A program made the position numbers and the translations under genes. Positions 1-12,459 of a DNA stretch of 64,000 nucleotides are shown here, piece after piece. Numbering within the stretch: position 1 is the stretch's first letter; every line of letters begins with the position of its first letter. The DNA is taken from positions 3,968,001-4,032,000 of the forward strand of contig NZ_RAPS01000001.1 of assembly GCF_003610255.1 (NCBI RefSeq), written 5' to 3'. Below the pieces are notes generated by a model. That model did no database searches. It was not told the origin of the DNA and was given only the letters and a program-made list of their open reading frames with translations. The DNA is from Streptomyces sp. TLI_171. Its GTDB lineage: Bacteria; Actinomycetota; Actinomycetes; Streptomycetales; Streptomycetaceae.

Positions 1-121
1 CGCGCAGCTGAGCTTCACCACGCCGACCAAGCCGGCCCTGCTCACCGGCAAGCCCGCGGTGGACGCGGAGCCGGACGGCGCCTACCAGTACCTGATCATG
101 CCGGTGCGACTCTCCGGCTGA
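1..121 (+). CDS. dnaN: DNA polymerase III beta sliding clamp, C-terminal end
   Basis: This is the 3' end of a gene that begins outside the window. The frame starting at base 2 reads 39 codons and ends with residues YQYLIMPVRLSG, the hallmark C-terminus of bacterial beta clamps (the MPVRL strand-loop of domain III). The clamp encircles DNA and tethers the replicative polymerase. Its position just before gnd and recF is the standard actinobacterial order and places the replication origin immediately left of the window. Identification rests on the C-terminal motif plus synteny. Confidence 0.93.
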   Translation, partial: AQLSFTTPTKPALLTGKPAVDAEPDGAYQYLIMPVRLSG

Positions 122-266
122 CGCGACGTCAATCACCAGGGGCGCGAGGGGCGAAAGCCTCCGCGCCCCTGTGGCTGCCCGGCGAGCCCTCGTCGTCGGC
201 GTAGGCTCAGGGATTGTGCGGCAACGGCGCCGTCATCAGGCACGACACCACAGTGAAGGACTTGTC

Positions 267-1142
267 ATGGAGCTCGGCCTCATCGGTCTCGGCAAGATGG
301 GCGGCAACATGCGCGAGCGCATCCGCCGCGCCGGCCACACCGTCATCGGCTACGACCGCAACCCGGACCTCGCCGACGTCGACAGCATCGAGCAGCTGGT
401 CACCAAGCTGGAGGCCCCCCGCGTGGTGTGGGTGATGGTCCCGGCAGGCGGCCCGACCCAGGAGACCGTCGAGCACCTGGCCGAGCTGCTCGCCCCCGGC
501 GACGTGGTGGTGGACGGCGGCAACTCCCGTTGGACCGATGACATCAAGCACGCCGAGCTGCTCGCCGCCAAGGGCATCGGCTTCGTCGACTGCGGCGTCT
601 CCGGCGGCGTCTGGGGCCTGGAGAACGGCTACGCGCTGATGTACGGCGGCGAGGCCGCCCACGTGGCGAAGGTCCAGCCGATCTTCGACGCGCTGAAGCC
701 CGAGGGCGACTTCGGCTCGGTGCACGCCGGCAAGGTCGGCGCCGGCCACTTCGCCAAGATGGTCCACAACGGCATCGAGTACGCGATGATGCAGGCCTTC
801 GCCGAGGGCTGGGAGCTGCTGGAGGCCGCCCCCGAGGTCACCGACGTGCGCGAGGTGTTCCGCAGCTGGCAGGAGGGCACGGTGATCCGCTCCTGGCTGC
901 TCGACCTGGCCGTCCGGGCGCTGGACGACGACGAGCACCTGGCCAAGCTCAAGGGCTGGGCCGCCGACTCCGGCGAGGGCCGCTGGACGGTCGAGGCCGC
1001 CATCGACCACGCGGTGCCGCTGCCGGCGATCACCGCCTCGCTGTTCGCCCGGTTCGCCTCGCGCCAGGACGACTCCCCGCAGATGAAGATGATCGCCGCG
1101 CTGCGCAACCAGTTCGGCGGCCACGCGGTCGAGTCCAAGTAA
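267..1142 (+). CDS. gnd: 6-phosphogluconate dehydrogenase, decarboxylating, short NAD-type
   Basis: Oxidises and decarboxylates 6-phosphogluconate to ribulose 5-phosphate in the pentose phosphate pathway (family knowledge). The 291-residue protein opens with the dinucleotide-binding GLGKMGGNM at residues 4-12, then has GGNSRWTDD, DCGVSGG and KMVHNGIEYAMM, the substrate and catalytic segments with Lys and Asn in place. At about 290 residues it is the short GntZ/YqeC-like form, not the 470-residue enterobacterial enzyme. The ATG at 267 is preceded by GAAGGA, and earlier in-frame starts would add an Arg-rich tail that the family lacks. Lying between dnaN and recF is typical for streptomycetes. 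NAD rather than NADP preference is inferred from the short form only. Confidence 0.93.
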   Translation: MELGLIGLGKMGGNMRERIRRAGHTVIGYDRNPDLADVDSIEQLVTKLEAPRVVWVMVPAGGPTQETVEHLAELLAPGDVVVDGGNSRWTDDIKHAELLAAKGIGFVDCGVSGGVWGLENGYALMYGGEAAHVAKVQPIFDALKPEGDFGSVHAGKVGAGHFAKMVHNGIEYAMMQAFAEGWELLEAAPEVTDVREVFRSWQEGTVIRSWLLDLAVRALDDDEHLAKLKGWAADSGEGRWTVEAAIDHAVPLPAITASLFARFASRQDDSPQMKMIAALRNQFGGHAVESK

Positions 1143-1178
1143 GTCCCACCAGCGAGAAGGCGAGCGCAGTCCACAGCC

Positions 1179-2315
1179 ATGCACGTCGCGCACCTGTCGC
1201 TCGCCGACTTCCGCTCCTACGCCCGGGTCGAGGTTCCGCTCGACCCGGGCGTCACCGCGTTCGTCGGACCCAACGGGCAGGGCAAGACCAACCTGGTCGA
1301 GGCGATCGGCTACGTCGCCACCCTGGGCAGCCACCGGGTGGCCACCGACGCGCCGCTGGTCCGGCTCGGCGCCGAGCGGGCGGTGATCCGGGCCAGCGTG
1401 GTCGCCCAGGGCGGCCGGACCACCCTGGTGGAACTGGAACTGACCCCCGGCAAGGCCAACCGGGCCCGGCTGAACCGTTCCGACAACATCCGCCCGCGCG
1501 ACGTGCTGGGCGTGCTGCGCACCGTGCTGTTCGCCCCCGAGGACCTCTCGCTGGTCAAGGGCGACCCGGGCGAGCGCCGCCGCTTCCTGGACGAGCTGCT
1601 GACCTACCGCGCCCCCCGGCTGGCCGGCGTGCGGTCCGACTACGAGCGGGTGCTCAAGCAGCGCAACGCGCTGCTGAAGACCGCCGCGATGGCCCGCCGG
1701 GCCGGCGGCGGCAAGTCCGCGGACCTCACCACCCTGGAGGTCTGGGACGGCCATCTGGCGCGCACCGGGGCGGAGTTGACCGCCTTTCGGATCCAACTGG
1801 TGGCCGCCCTGCAGCCGTTGGTGGCGGAGGCCTACCGCCAGCTGGCCCCCGGCGCCGGAGACACCGTGCTGGAGTACCGCTCCTCCTTCGAGGGCGAGCT
1901 GCCCACCAGCCGCGAGCAGGCCGAGCAGCAGCTGCTGGAGGCCCTGCAGGCGACCCGGAAGCAGGAGATCGAGCGCGGCCTGACCCTGGTCGGCCCGCAC
2001 CGCGACGAGCTGCTGCTGCGGCTCGGCCCGCTCCCCGCCAAGGGCTACGCCAGCCACGGCGAGTCCTGGTCCTACGCGCTGGCGCTCCGGCTGGCCTCCT
2101 ACGAGCTGCTCCGGGCCGAGGGCGGCGAGCCGGTGCTGATCCTGGACGACGTGTTCGCCGAGCTGGACGCCCGTCGCCGGGACCGGCTGGCCGAGCTGGT
2201 GGCCGGCGGCGAGCAGGTGCTGGTCACCGCCGCGGTCGCCGAGGACGTGCCCAAGGCGCTGAGCGGCGCCCGGTACGGGGTCGCGGACGGCACTGTGTCC
2301 CGGCTCACCCCGTGA
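1179..2315 (+). CDS. recF: DNA replication and repair protein RecF
   Basis: SMC/ABC-type ATPase that loads RecA at gaps with RecO and RecR. The 378-residue product has the Walker A motif GPNGQGKT at residues 30-37, the signature-like stretch [16 protein letters not shown] near residue 125, and Walker [13 protein letters not shown] near residue 320, giving the full order expected of RecF at its usual length. The ATG at 1179 lies 36 bases after gnd, and the protein starts with [14 protein letters not shown], where the first strand and FR(S/N)Y motif fit exactly. It is probably co-transcribed with gnd and the following DUF721 gene. Confidence 0.96.
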   Translation: MHVAHLSLADFRSYARVEVPLDPGVTAFVGPNGQGKTNLVEAIGYVATLGSHRVATDAPLVRLGAERAVIRASVVAQGGRTTLVELELTPGKANRARLNRSDNIRPRDVLGVLRTVLFAPEDLSLVKGDPGERRRFLDELLTYRAPRLAGVRSDYERVLKQRNALLKTAAMARRAGGGKSADLTTLEVWDGHLARTGAELTAFRIQLVAALQPLVAEAYRQLAPGAGDTVLEYRSSFEGELPTSREQAEQQLLEALQATRKQEIERGLTLVGPHRDELLLRLGPLPAKGYASHGESWSYALALRLASYELLRAEGGEPVLILDDVFAELDARRRDRLAELVAGGEQVLVTAAVAEDVPKALSGARYGVADGTVSRLTP

Positions 2316-2355
2316 ACCCGCGGAACCACGTACCCTGGGCGGCTCGTCGGTGGAG

Positions 2356-2364
2356 TTGTCCACA
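2356..2364 (+). promoter_or_regulatory. Perfect DnaA box TTGTCCACA upstream of the DUF721 gene
   Basis: The nine bases match the high-affinity Streptomyces DnaA box exactly. It lies between recF and the DUF721 start, about 2.3 kb from the inferred origin. Alone it may be a chance match or a weak regulatory site; it matters more because further perfect boxes occur at 10922 and 15103-15236. Confidence 0.5.
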
Positions 2365-2382
2365 GCCTGGGGATGGAGCGTG

Positions 2383-2895
2383 ATGGCGGAGGGCTCGGAG
2401 CTTTCGGGCGTGGACCTGGCCCGGGTGGCGCTGCGCGCCGCCAAGGAGCAGGCGAGGCAGCGCGGCGAGCAGGTGCGCGAGCGCCGGGAGGCGAAGCGGA
2501 CCGGACTGCGCAGCGGCGCCCGCGCGGACGGCCGCGACCCGGTGCCGCTGGGCGCCGCACTGAACCGGCTGATCACCGAGCGCGGCTGGGAGGCGCCGGC
2601 CGCGGTGGGCGGGGTGATGGGCCGCTGGTCGCAGATCGTCGGCCCGGACATCGCTGCGCACTGTGAGCCGAAGTCGTACGCGGAGGCCGAGGCGGTGCTC
2701 ACCGTGCAGTGCGACTCCACCGCGTGGGCGACCCAACTTCGGCTGCTGGCGCGCCAGTTGGTGGCTCGTCTGAATCACGAGCTGGGCCACGGCACGGTCC
2801 GGGTGATCAAGGTGCTGGGCCCCGATGCGCCGGTCCGCGGTTACGGGCGGTTGCGGGCGCCGGGGAGCAAGGGCCCGGGCGACACCTGGGGCTGA
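2383..2895 (+). CDS. DUF721 family protein (DciA-like)
   Basis: A 170-residue protein whose C-terminal half (PVPLGAALNRLITERGW through the SYAEAEAVLTVQCDSTAWATQLRLL segment) is the DUF721 fold found next to recF and gyrB in nearly all Actinobacteria. Related DciA proteins help load the DnaB helicase, so a role in replication initiation is a reasonable inference. The N-terminal 50 residues are Arg/Glu-rich and probably helical. ATG 2383 was chosen; in-frame GTGs at 2350 and 2380 are possible, and the only GGAG (2375-2378) suits 2383 but with a short spacing. A perfect DnaA box sits just upstream, or inside the gene if 2350 is used. Confidence 0.85.
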   Translation: MAEGSELSGVDLARVALRAAKEQARQRGEQVRERREAKRTGLRSGARADGRDPVPLGAALNRLITERGWEAPAAVGGVMGRWSQIVGPDIAAHCEPKSYAEAEAVLTVQCDSTAWATQLRLLARQLVARLNHELGHGTVRVIKVLGPDAPVRGYGRLRAPGSKGPGDTWG

Positions 2896-5160
<2,265 letters not shown>

Positions 5161-5197
5161 CGTCCGCCCAGGATCGTTGAAAGGAAACTGACCACCA

Positions 5198-7795
<2,598 letters not shown>

Positions 7796-7810
7796 CGCAC
7801 CGAAGCCGAC

Positions 7811-7852
7811 CCCGTGGTGCCCGGCCCGCCGCAGCGGACCGGGCACCACGGG
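7811..7852 (+). terminator. Hairpin downstream of gyrA
   Basis: CCCGTGGTGCCCGG pairs perfectly with CCGGGCACCACGGG to give a 14-bp stem around a 14-base loop, starting 16 bases after the gyrA stop. No T-run follows, as is usual in these genomes. It could terminate or attenuate read-through from gyrBA into the DUF3566 gene. Confidence 0.6.
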
Positions 7853-7946
7853 CTGACCGCGGGCCACCCGGGCCGGCGGCGGAAGACGAGCACAACACGG
7901 TCCAGGGCGGTGCGACCGGCCTGGCGGAAGGTTCGGGAGGACCACG

Positions 7947-8681
7947 GTGAGCGGAGCCACGGGTGCTGGAGGTGCCACGGGCGGGCTGTCGGGCGGAACG
8001 GGCGGAACACCGTACGGTGCGCCCCAGCGCCCCGCCGAGCACCCCGCCTCTTCCACCTCGGTGATGCCCCCGGTCGGTCAGACCGGGGCGCAGCAGAGCT
8101 ACGGCGGCCAGACCCCGCCCCCGCCGCCGAGCGCCCCGCCCACGGCCGGCGGCGGCTTCTCCAGCCCCACCACGTACGCCAAGGGCCAGCCGACGCCCCC
8201 GCGCGGCACCCGCACCGGCGGCGGCACCCCCGGGCAGGGCGGCCAGGGCGGCCAGTCCCGCCGCCCCGGCGGCGGCCCCGGTCCGGCCGGCGGCAGCGGC
8301 GGCGGCGGCCGGACCCGCAAGGCCCGGCTCCGGGTGGTCAAGGCCGACCCGTGGTCGGTGATGAAGGTCAGCTTCCTGCTCTCGCTGGCCATCGGCGTGA
8401 TCATCATCGTGGCCTCCGCCGTGCTCTGGATGACCCTGGACGGCCTCGGCGTCTTCGACTCGCTGAGCAGCACCTTCAAGGACGTCACGGGCAGCGACAG
8501 CGCCGGCGCGTTCAACCTGATGGATTACATCGGGTTCGGCAAGGTCATGCTGTTCACCACCCTGATCGCGGTGGTCGACGTGGTCCTGATGACCGCCCTG
8601 GCCACCCTGGCCGCGTTCATCTACAACTCGGCGGCCGGCTTCACCGGCGGCATCGAGCTGACCCTCGCCGAAGAGGACTGA
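7947..8681 (+). CDS. DUF3566 membrane protein
   Basis: A 244-residue protein with a long Gly/Pro/Ser/Thr-rich cytoplasmic segment (residues 1-125) ending in a basic patch RTRKARLRV, then the DUF3566 domain. That domain has two membrane helices, roughly residues 139-161 and 200-225, separated by an Asp/Ser-rich loop. The family follows gyrA throughout Actinobacteria (Rv0007 in M. tuberculosis); its function is not established, though a link to cell growth or envelope is often assumed. The GTG at 7947 has a strong GGGAGG at 7935-7940. Confidence 0.9.
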   Translation: MSGATGAGGATGGLSGGTGGTPYGAPQRPAEHPASSTSVMPPVGQTGAQQSYGGQTPPPPPSAPPTAGGGFSSPTTYAKGQPTPPRGTRTGGGTPGQGGQGGQSRRPGGGPGPAGGSGGGGRTRKARLRVVKADPWSVMKVSFLLSLAIGVIIIVASAVLWMTLDGLGVFDSLSSTFKDVTGSDSAGAFNLMDYIGFGKVMLFTTLIAVVDVVLMTALATLAAFIYNSAAGFTGGIELTLAEED

Positions 8682-8708
8682 CCTCGCGTCAGTTTCGCGG
8701 AATTCCCC

Positions 8709-8741
8709 GGGCCCCGGAGGCTGTTGAAGCCTCCGGGGCCC
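8709..8741 (+). terminator. Terminator hairpin after the DUF3566 gene
   Basis: GGGCCCCGGAGGCT and AGCCTCCGGGGCCC form a perfect 14-bp stem closing a five-base loop, 28 bases past the stop codon. It separates the gyr-linked unit from the cyclopropane synthase gene. Confidence 0.75.
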
Positions 8742-8904
8742 GTTGCCGTCCCCGGGGCAATCGGGTGACCGGGCGGCGCGCCGGGCCGGACCGCCCCGCC
8801 GGCCGTGGGCAAATGGAGGCCGGGGAGACGGGTACGGGGCCGTCCGGCCGCGGCGCAGCGGCCACCGGGCGGTCCGGACGGGTACGGCTGGTCGGAGGTC
8901 CGTG

Positions 8905-10278
8905 GTGGCGGAGAACGCACAGCAACTGGTCGGAGCACTGGAGGGCCTGATCGGCCGTCGGGTCCCCCTGCGAGTACGCACCTGGGACGGCTCCCAGGCC
9001 GGCCCGCCCGACGCCCCCGCCGTCGTGCTGCGCAACCGCCGCGCCCTGCGCCGGCTGCTCTGGGCCCCCGGCGAACTCGGCCTGGCCCGCGCCTACGTCG
9101 CCGGCGACCTCGAGATCGACCCCGGCAGCGACCTGTACGAGGTGCTGGCCGCCGTCACCGCGTTCGCCGAGGACCCCGAGGCCCAGGAGCTGCGGGCCGG
9201 CCCCCGCCAGTACCTGGGCGCCCCCGGCCGCCGGGTGCTGGCCGCCGCCCTGCGCAACGGCGCGATCGGTCCGCGGCCCGCTCCCCCGCCCGAGGAGGTC
9301 CGGCACCGCCGCGGCCGCCTGCACAGCCGTCGCCGCGACCGGGCCGCGATCAGCCACCACTACGACGTCGGCAACGACTTCTACCGGCTGGTCCTCGGCC
9401 CGACCATGATCTACTCCTGCGCCTACTGGACGGCCGACGCGAAGAGCCTGGAGGACGCCCAGACCGCCAAGCTCGACCTGATCTGCCGCAAGCTCGGCCT
9501 GCGGCCCGGCATGCGCCTGCTGGACGTCGGCTGCGGCTGGGGCTCGCTCGTCCTGCACGCCGCCCGCCACTACGGCGTCCGGGCCGTCGGCGTCTCGATC
9601 TCCACCGAGCAGGTCGCGCTCGCCCGTGAGCGCGTCGCCGCGGCCGGTCTCGCCGACCGGATCGAGATCCGGCTCCAGGACTACCGCGAAGTCCCCGACG
9701 GCCCCTTCGACGCCATCTCCAGCGTCGGCATGGCCGAACACGTCGGCTCCGACCAGTACCTCGTCTACGCCCGCCACCTGTACGACCTGCTGGCCCCCGG
9801 CGGCCGCCTGCTCAACCACCAGATCGCCCGCCGTCCGCTCCCGCCCGGCGAGGCGTACCGGCTCTCGCCCTTCATCGACCGCTACGTCTTCCCCGACGGG
9901 GAGCTCTCCCCCGTCGGCACCACCGTCTCCCGCCTGGAGGAGGCCGGCTTCGAGGTCCGCGACGTCGAGGCCCTCCGCGAGCACTACGGCCGGACCCTCC
10001 GCGAATGGGTCGCCAACCTCGAAGCCCACTGGCCGGAGGCCACCGCGCTGGCCGGCCGTGGCCGGGCCCGGGTCTGGCGGCTCTACATGGCCGCCTCCGC
10101 CGTCGCCTTCGAGCAGAACCACATCGGCATCAACCAGGTCCTCGCCGTCCGGCCCACCCCGGCCGGCGCCTCCGGCCTCCCCGCCACCCGCGCCCAGTGG
10201 CTCGCCGAGGCCGCTGAGCAGGACCGTCCGGTGGGGGCCCTGGATACGGATTTGGGAGATCGGCCGTCGGTCCGCTAA
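8905..10278 (+). CDS. Cyclopropane-fatty-acyl-phospholipid synthase family methyltransferase
   Basis: SAM-dependent enzyme expected to convert double bonds in phospholipid acyl chains to cyclopropane or methyl-branched groups at the membrane. The 457-residue protein has an N-terminal substrate-binding region, then SHHYDVGNDFYRLVLGPTMIYSCAYW, the SAM-binding LDVGCGWGSLVLHAARHYG near residues 205-223, and the C-terminal FIDRYVFPDGEL and HYGRTLREW typical of the family. The start is set at GTG 8905 because GGAGG (8894-8898) lies six bases upstream; GTG 8902 is the alternative. It is monocistronic, and the tRNA-Ile promoter overlaps its last codons. Confidence 0.9.
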   Translation: MAENAQQLVGALEGLIGRRVPLRVRTWDGSQAGPPDAPAVVLRNRRALRRLLWAPGELGLARAYVAGDLEIDPGSDLYEVLAAVTAFAEDPEAQELRAGPRQYLGAPGRRVLAAALRNGAIGPRPAPPPEEVRHRRGRLHSRRRDRAAISHHYDVGNDFYRLVLGPTMIYSCAYWTADAKSLEDAQTAKLDLICRKLGLRPGMRLLDVGCGWGSLVLHAARHYGVRAVGVSISTEQVALARERVAAAGLADRIEIRLQDYREVPDGPFDAISSVGMAEHVGSDQYLVYARHLYDLLAPGGRLLNHQIARRPLPPGEAYRLSPFIDRYVFPDGELSPVGTTVSRLEEAGFEVRDVEALREHYGRTLREWVANLEAHWPEATALAGRGRARVWRLYMAASAVAFEQNHIGINQVLAVRPTPAGASGLPATRAQWLAEAAEQDRPVGALDTDLGDRPSVR

Positions 10279-10281
10279 TCT
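10252..10281 (+). promoter_or_regulatory. Predicted housekeeping promoter of tRNA-Ile
   Basis: TTGGGA (10252-10257) and TAATCT (10276-10281) are separated by 18 bases and resemble a HrdB-type promoter. The tRNA begins 14 bases past the -10 box. The promoter lies within the last codons of the cyclopropane synthase gene. Confidence 0.5.
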
Positions 10282-10294
10282 TTCAGTGCGGCAA

Positions 10295-10368
10295 GGGCCT
10301 ATAGCTCAGACGGTTAGAGCGCTTCCCTGATAAGGAAGAGGCCACAGGTTCAAGTCCTGTTAGGCCCA
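10295..10368 (+). tRNA. ileT: tRNA-Ile (anticodon GAT)
   Basis: The acceptor arm GGGCCTA pairs with TAGGCCC, the D-arm has AGCTCAGACGGTTAGAGC, and the anticodon stem CTTCC/GGAAG encloses CTGATAA with GAT at the centre. The T-arm contains GGTTCAAGTCC. The gene is 74 bases long and ends with discriminator A; the next bases CC are followed by G, so the full CCA is not encoded. This tRNA follows gyrA in most Actinobacteria. Confidence 0.97.
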
Positions 10369-10375
10369 CCGGCGC

Positions 10376-10410
10376 GAAGGCCCCGATCACCTCTGGTGAT
10401 CGGGGCCTTC
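10376..10410 (+). terminator. Terminator after tRNA-Ile
   Basis: A perfect 16-bp stem (GAAGGCCCCGATCACC with its reverse complement) closes a TCT loop eight bases after the tRNA. The same arrangement follows the other two tRNAs of this window. Confidence 0.85.
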
Positions 10411-10655
10411 GACGTTCTCCGCCCCCCGTAACCCCGTCCCGCCCCGCTCGTTGGGCCGGGTGCGCAGAGGCAACACAGGGTGAGCTGACTCGAAACTGAT
10501 GTGAAGTCGGGGATAGCCGGGCGACAGACCCGGTCATTGGGTGACGTGGGACGTAGCGCGACCTCTGCTCCGGCCGGCGGATGACCGGCCCCGCCCGCCC
10601 CGGGTGACCGGGCGGTTCCCACGTCATGTCGTCATTCACCCTGTGAGGCACACCC

Positions 10656-11519
10656 ATGTCCATGGAAGCCGCGCTGCTCGAATCCAGGACGCTCCGAAGC
10701 GGCCTGTGCGAGCGCACCGAAGTCCTCGACGAGGTCAAGGCCCTCGTCCCGCTGCCCGACGGGCTGCATGTCACCACGCGGATGGTCGCCGACTACTTCG
10801 ACGTCGGCGAGAACATCATCCGCGCGGTGGTCCGTCGGCACCGCGAGGAGCTGAGGAGCAACGGATACACCGTCGTCAAGCCTGTGGACGACTCCGCCGC
10901 GGCCGCCCTGACCCCGCAGCCTGTGGATAACCCCGAGAACCAGAGTTACACAAAGTACTTCTGGCAGGTCAGCCGCTCGCAGGGGGGTGGGAACGGGGTC
11001 GCGCTGTACTCGCGGCGGGCCGTGTTGAACGTCGCGATGCTGCTGCGGGACAGCGAGGTGGCCCGGCGGGTCAGGGCCCGGTTGCTGGACATCGTGGAGG
11101 CGGCGGCCCACCCGGTGGTGGAGCCGCCGGTGGTGCACCCGTACCGGGCCCGGCCGTGGAAGCGGTGGAGCGAGTTGAGGTGGGACGAGTACGAGGCCGG
11201 GCGGCGGGATCCGGCAGTCGAGGCGTGGCGGCGGCGGATCGACGGGCTGGACCCGTACGAGCCGGAGTTGCCGTGGGTGGACGGGGAGGAGGAGGTTGAG
11301 TACTCGTTCCCGGCGGAGGACCTGCCGGCGGTGGTGTCGGGGTTGGCGGTGTCGGTCGGGGTGATCGAGCGGCGGCTGGACGCCCAGGGCGTGCTGATCG
11401 CCGCGATCGGTGAGCGGATCTCCCGTCAGGAGGCCCGCCTGGACGGCCTGGGCGAGGGCGTGCGGGCGATCCGGCGGGACGTCGCGCACCTGCGCGGGCG
11501 GCGCCGCCGCCGGGGCTAG
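10656..11519 (+). CDS. Hypothetical protein, antirepressor/KilA-like DNA-binding layout
   Basis: A 287-residue protein of a family I associate with streptomycetes but cannot name. The N-terminus (LPDGLHVTTRMVADYFDVGENIIRAVVRRHREELRSNGY, quoted in part: VTTRMVADYFDVGENIIR) looks like a helix-turn-helix. Residues about 105-150 include ALYSRRAVLNVAMLLRDSEV, a segment that in phage-type antirepressors follows the DNA-binding unit. The C-terminal part is Arg/Glu-rich and helical. ATG 10656 has GAGG seven bases upstream; ATG 10662 is also possible. It sits in the variable interval between tRNA-Ile and tRNA-Ala with its own long, structured upstream region. A regulatory or DNA-binding role is inference only. 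Confidence 0.75.
   Translation: MSMEAALLESRTLRSGLCERTEVLDEVKALVPLPDGLHVTTRMVADYFDVGENIIRAVVRRHREELRSNGYTVVKPVDDSAAAALTPQPVDNPENQSYTKYFWQVSRSQGGGNGVALYSRRAVLNVAMLLRDSEVARRVRARLLDIVEAAAHPVVEPPVVHPYRARPWKRWSELRWDEYEAGRRDPAVEAWRRRIDGLDPYEPELPWVDGEEEVEYSFPAEDLPAVVSGLAVSVGVIERRLDAQGVLIAAIGERISRQEARLDGLGEGVRAIRRDVAHLRGRRRRRG
10922..10930 (-). promoter_or_regulatory. Perfect DnaA box inside the KilA-like gene
   Basis: TGTGGATAA is the reverse complement of TTATCCACA. A one-mismatch copy, TGTGGACGA, precedes it at 10883-10891 in the same orientation, 30 bp away. Both are inside coding sequence, so chance cannot be excluded. Confidence 0.4.
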
Positions 11520-11589
11520 TCCGGCGTGGGCGGTCGGGCGCGCCGCCGTGCGGGGGAACGGCGGCGCGCCCGGGCGCGTTGTGGGCGGC

Positions 11590-11979
11590 ATGGGGTATTT
11601 CTGGGCGATGAGCCTGCCCGGTCTGGTGTGCGCGCTGGCGGTGCTGGCGTTCGTGGACCAGGTCGCGCTGCGGGCACGGCGGAGCCGGTGGATCCCGTGG
11701 CGCGGGACGGGGCGGGAGGGTCAGATCTCGTCGACCGGGTTCGAGCAGCTGCACGCCCAGTTCGCGGCCGGGAAGCAGGCCGAGCTGGAGCAGCGGAAGA
11801 CCACGCTGATGCTCCGGGACGAGGAGGGCGAGGGGGCTCCGCCGCGTTCCCGGGTGAACCTGGAGGGCGGGGTCGCGGTGATCCGCGCGGCGGGGCGGCA
11901 GTCCGACGAGCGTACTGGTGGGGGAGCGTCAAAGATGGCTGCGGATCGGCCGGTTGGCGGTGGCGGGGGCCGCTCTTGA
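11590..11979 (+). CDS. Short membrane-anchored hypothetical protein (DUF6191-like)
   Basis: A 129-residue protein with one N-terminal membrane helix (MSLPGLVCALAVLAFVDQVA), a basic patch RARRSRW, and a soluble tail containing GREGQISSTGFEQLHAQFAAG and TTLMLRDEEGEGAPPRSRV. I recall this pattern from a streptomycete family labelled DUF6191, but I could not check it. The start is uncertain: ATG 11590 and ATG 11608 are in frame and neither has a good ribosome site. The last 30 residues are Gly-rich and of poor quality. No function is known. Confidence 0.6.
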   Translation: MGYFWAMSLPGLVCALAVLAFVDQVALRARRSRWIPWRGTGREGQISSTGFEQLHAQFAAGKQAELEQRKTTLMLRDEEGEGAPPRSRVNLEGGVAVIRAAGRQSDERTGGGASKMAADRPVGGGGGRS

Positions 11980-12079
11980 ACGGGTTACCGGTGTGTATCA
12001 TCGGCCGCAGGGCGGTCCTCAGCCTGACCGCTGGTGCGTGCTCCCCCATCCAAGCAATCAAGAAGGACGAGGTCCCGCG

Positions 12080-12208
12080 GTGAAGAAGCTCCTCCTGGTC
12101 GCCCTGGTCGCCCTCGGCGGCTTCTTTGTCTACCGTCAGGTCCAGGCGGACCGCGCCGAGCAGGACCTGTGGACCGAGGCGACCGACCCGGTCCCCGCCG
12201 GCCGCTGA
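12080..12208 (+). CDS. DLW-39 family small membrane protein
   Basis: A 42-residue protein: a Lys-Lys start, one hydrophobic helix (LLLVALVALGGFFVYRQV) and a tail containing QDLWTEATDPV. The DLW triplet followed by E-A-T-D defines the DLW-39 family, which lies between gyrA and tRNA-Ala in streptomycetes. GTG 12080 follows the strong site AAGGACGAGG. Function is unknown; size and topology suggest a small envelope protein. Confidence 0.85.
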   Translation: MKKLLLVALVALGGFFVYRQVQADRAEQDLWTEATDPVPAGR

Positions 12209-12317
12209 GCCGTCGGACGAAGTCTTCCTCGGGCCGGCCTGCGGAGCACGGGCCGCGGCCGGTCCGAAACCCGCGTGGGCCGCTGCCCGGGAACGGGTAC
12301 GCTAGTCCCCGTTGCTC

Positions 12318-12390
12318 GGGGCCTTAGCTCAGTTGGTAGAGCGCTGTCTTTGCATGGCAGATGTCAGGGGTTCGACTCCCCTAGGCTCCA
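12318..12390 (+). tRNA. alaT: tRNA-Ala (anticodon TGC)
   Basis: Acceptor GGGGCCT pairs with AGGCTCC and includes the G3-U70 wobble pair that identifies alanine tRNAs. The anticodon stem CTGTC/GGCAG encloses TTTGCAT with TGC in the centre. The T-arm is AGGGGTTCGACTCCCCT. Length is 73 bases; CCA is not encoded. Its place after tRNA-Ile is the standard order. Confidence 0.97.
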
Positions 12391-12398
12391 CAGTCGCC

Positions 12399-12437
12399 GA
12401 ACGGCCCCCGACCTGGTTTCCAGGTCGGGGGCCGTTC
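12399..12437 (+). terminator. Terminator after tRNA-Ala
   Basis: A perfect 18-bp inverted repeat beginning GAACGGCCCCCGACCTGG closes a TTT loop, nine bases after the tRNA. It may also end the leftward DUF5324 gene, whose stop is 23 bases further right. Confidence 0.85.
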
Positions 12438-12459
12438 GCGTGTCCGCGGGCGGCGGGGC

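Noticed and set aside
207..2720. Very long open frame on the minus strand opposite gnd, recF and the DUF721 gene
   Set aside because: Such frames appear in GC-rich DNA because stop codons are rare in the antisense. Its residues are low-complexity and the opposite strand carries clear families.
10883..10891. TGTGGACGA as a DnaA box
   Set aside because: One mismatch and within coding sequence; mentioned only with the perfect box next to it.
10295..12390. Integrated element using tRNA-Ile as attachment site
   Set aside because: No repeat of the tRNA 3' end was seen downstream, and no integrase is present.
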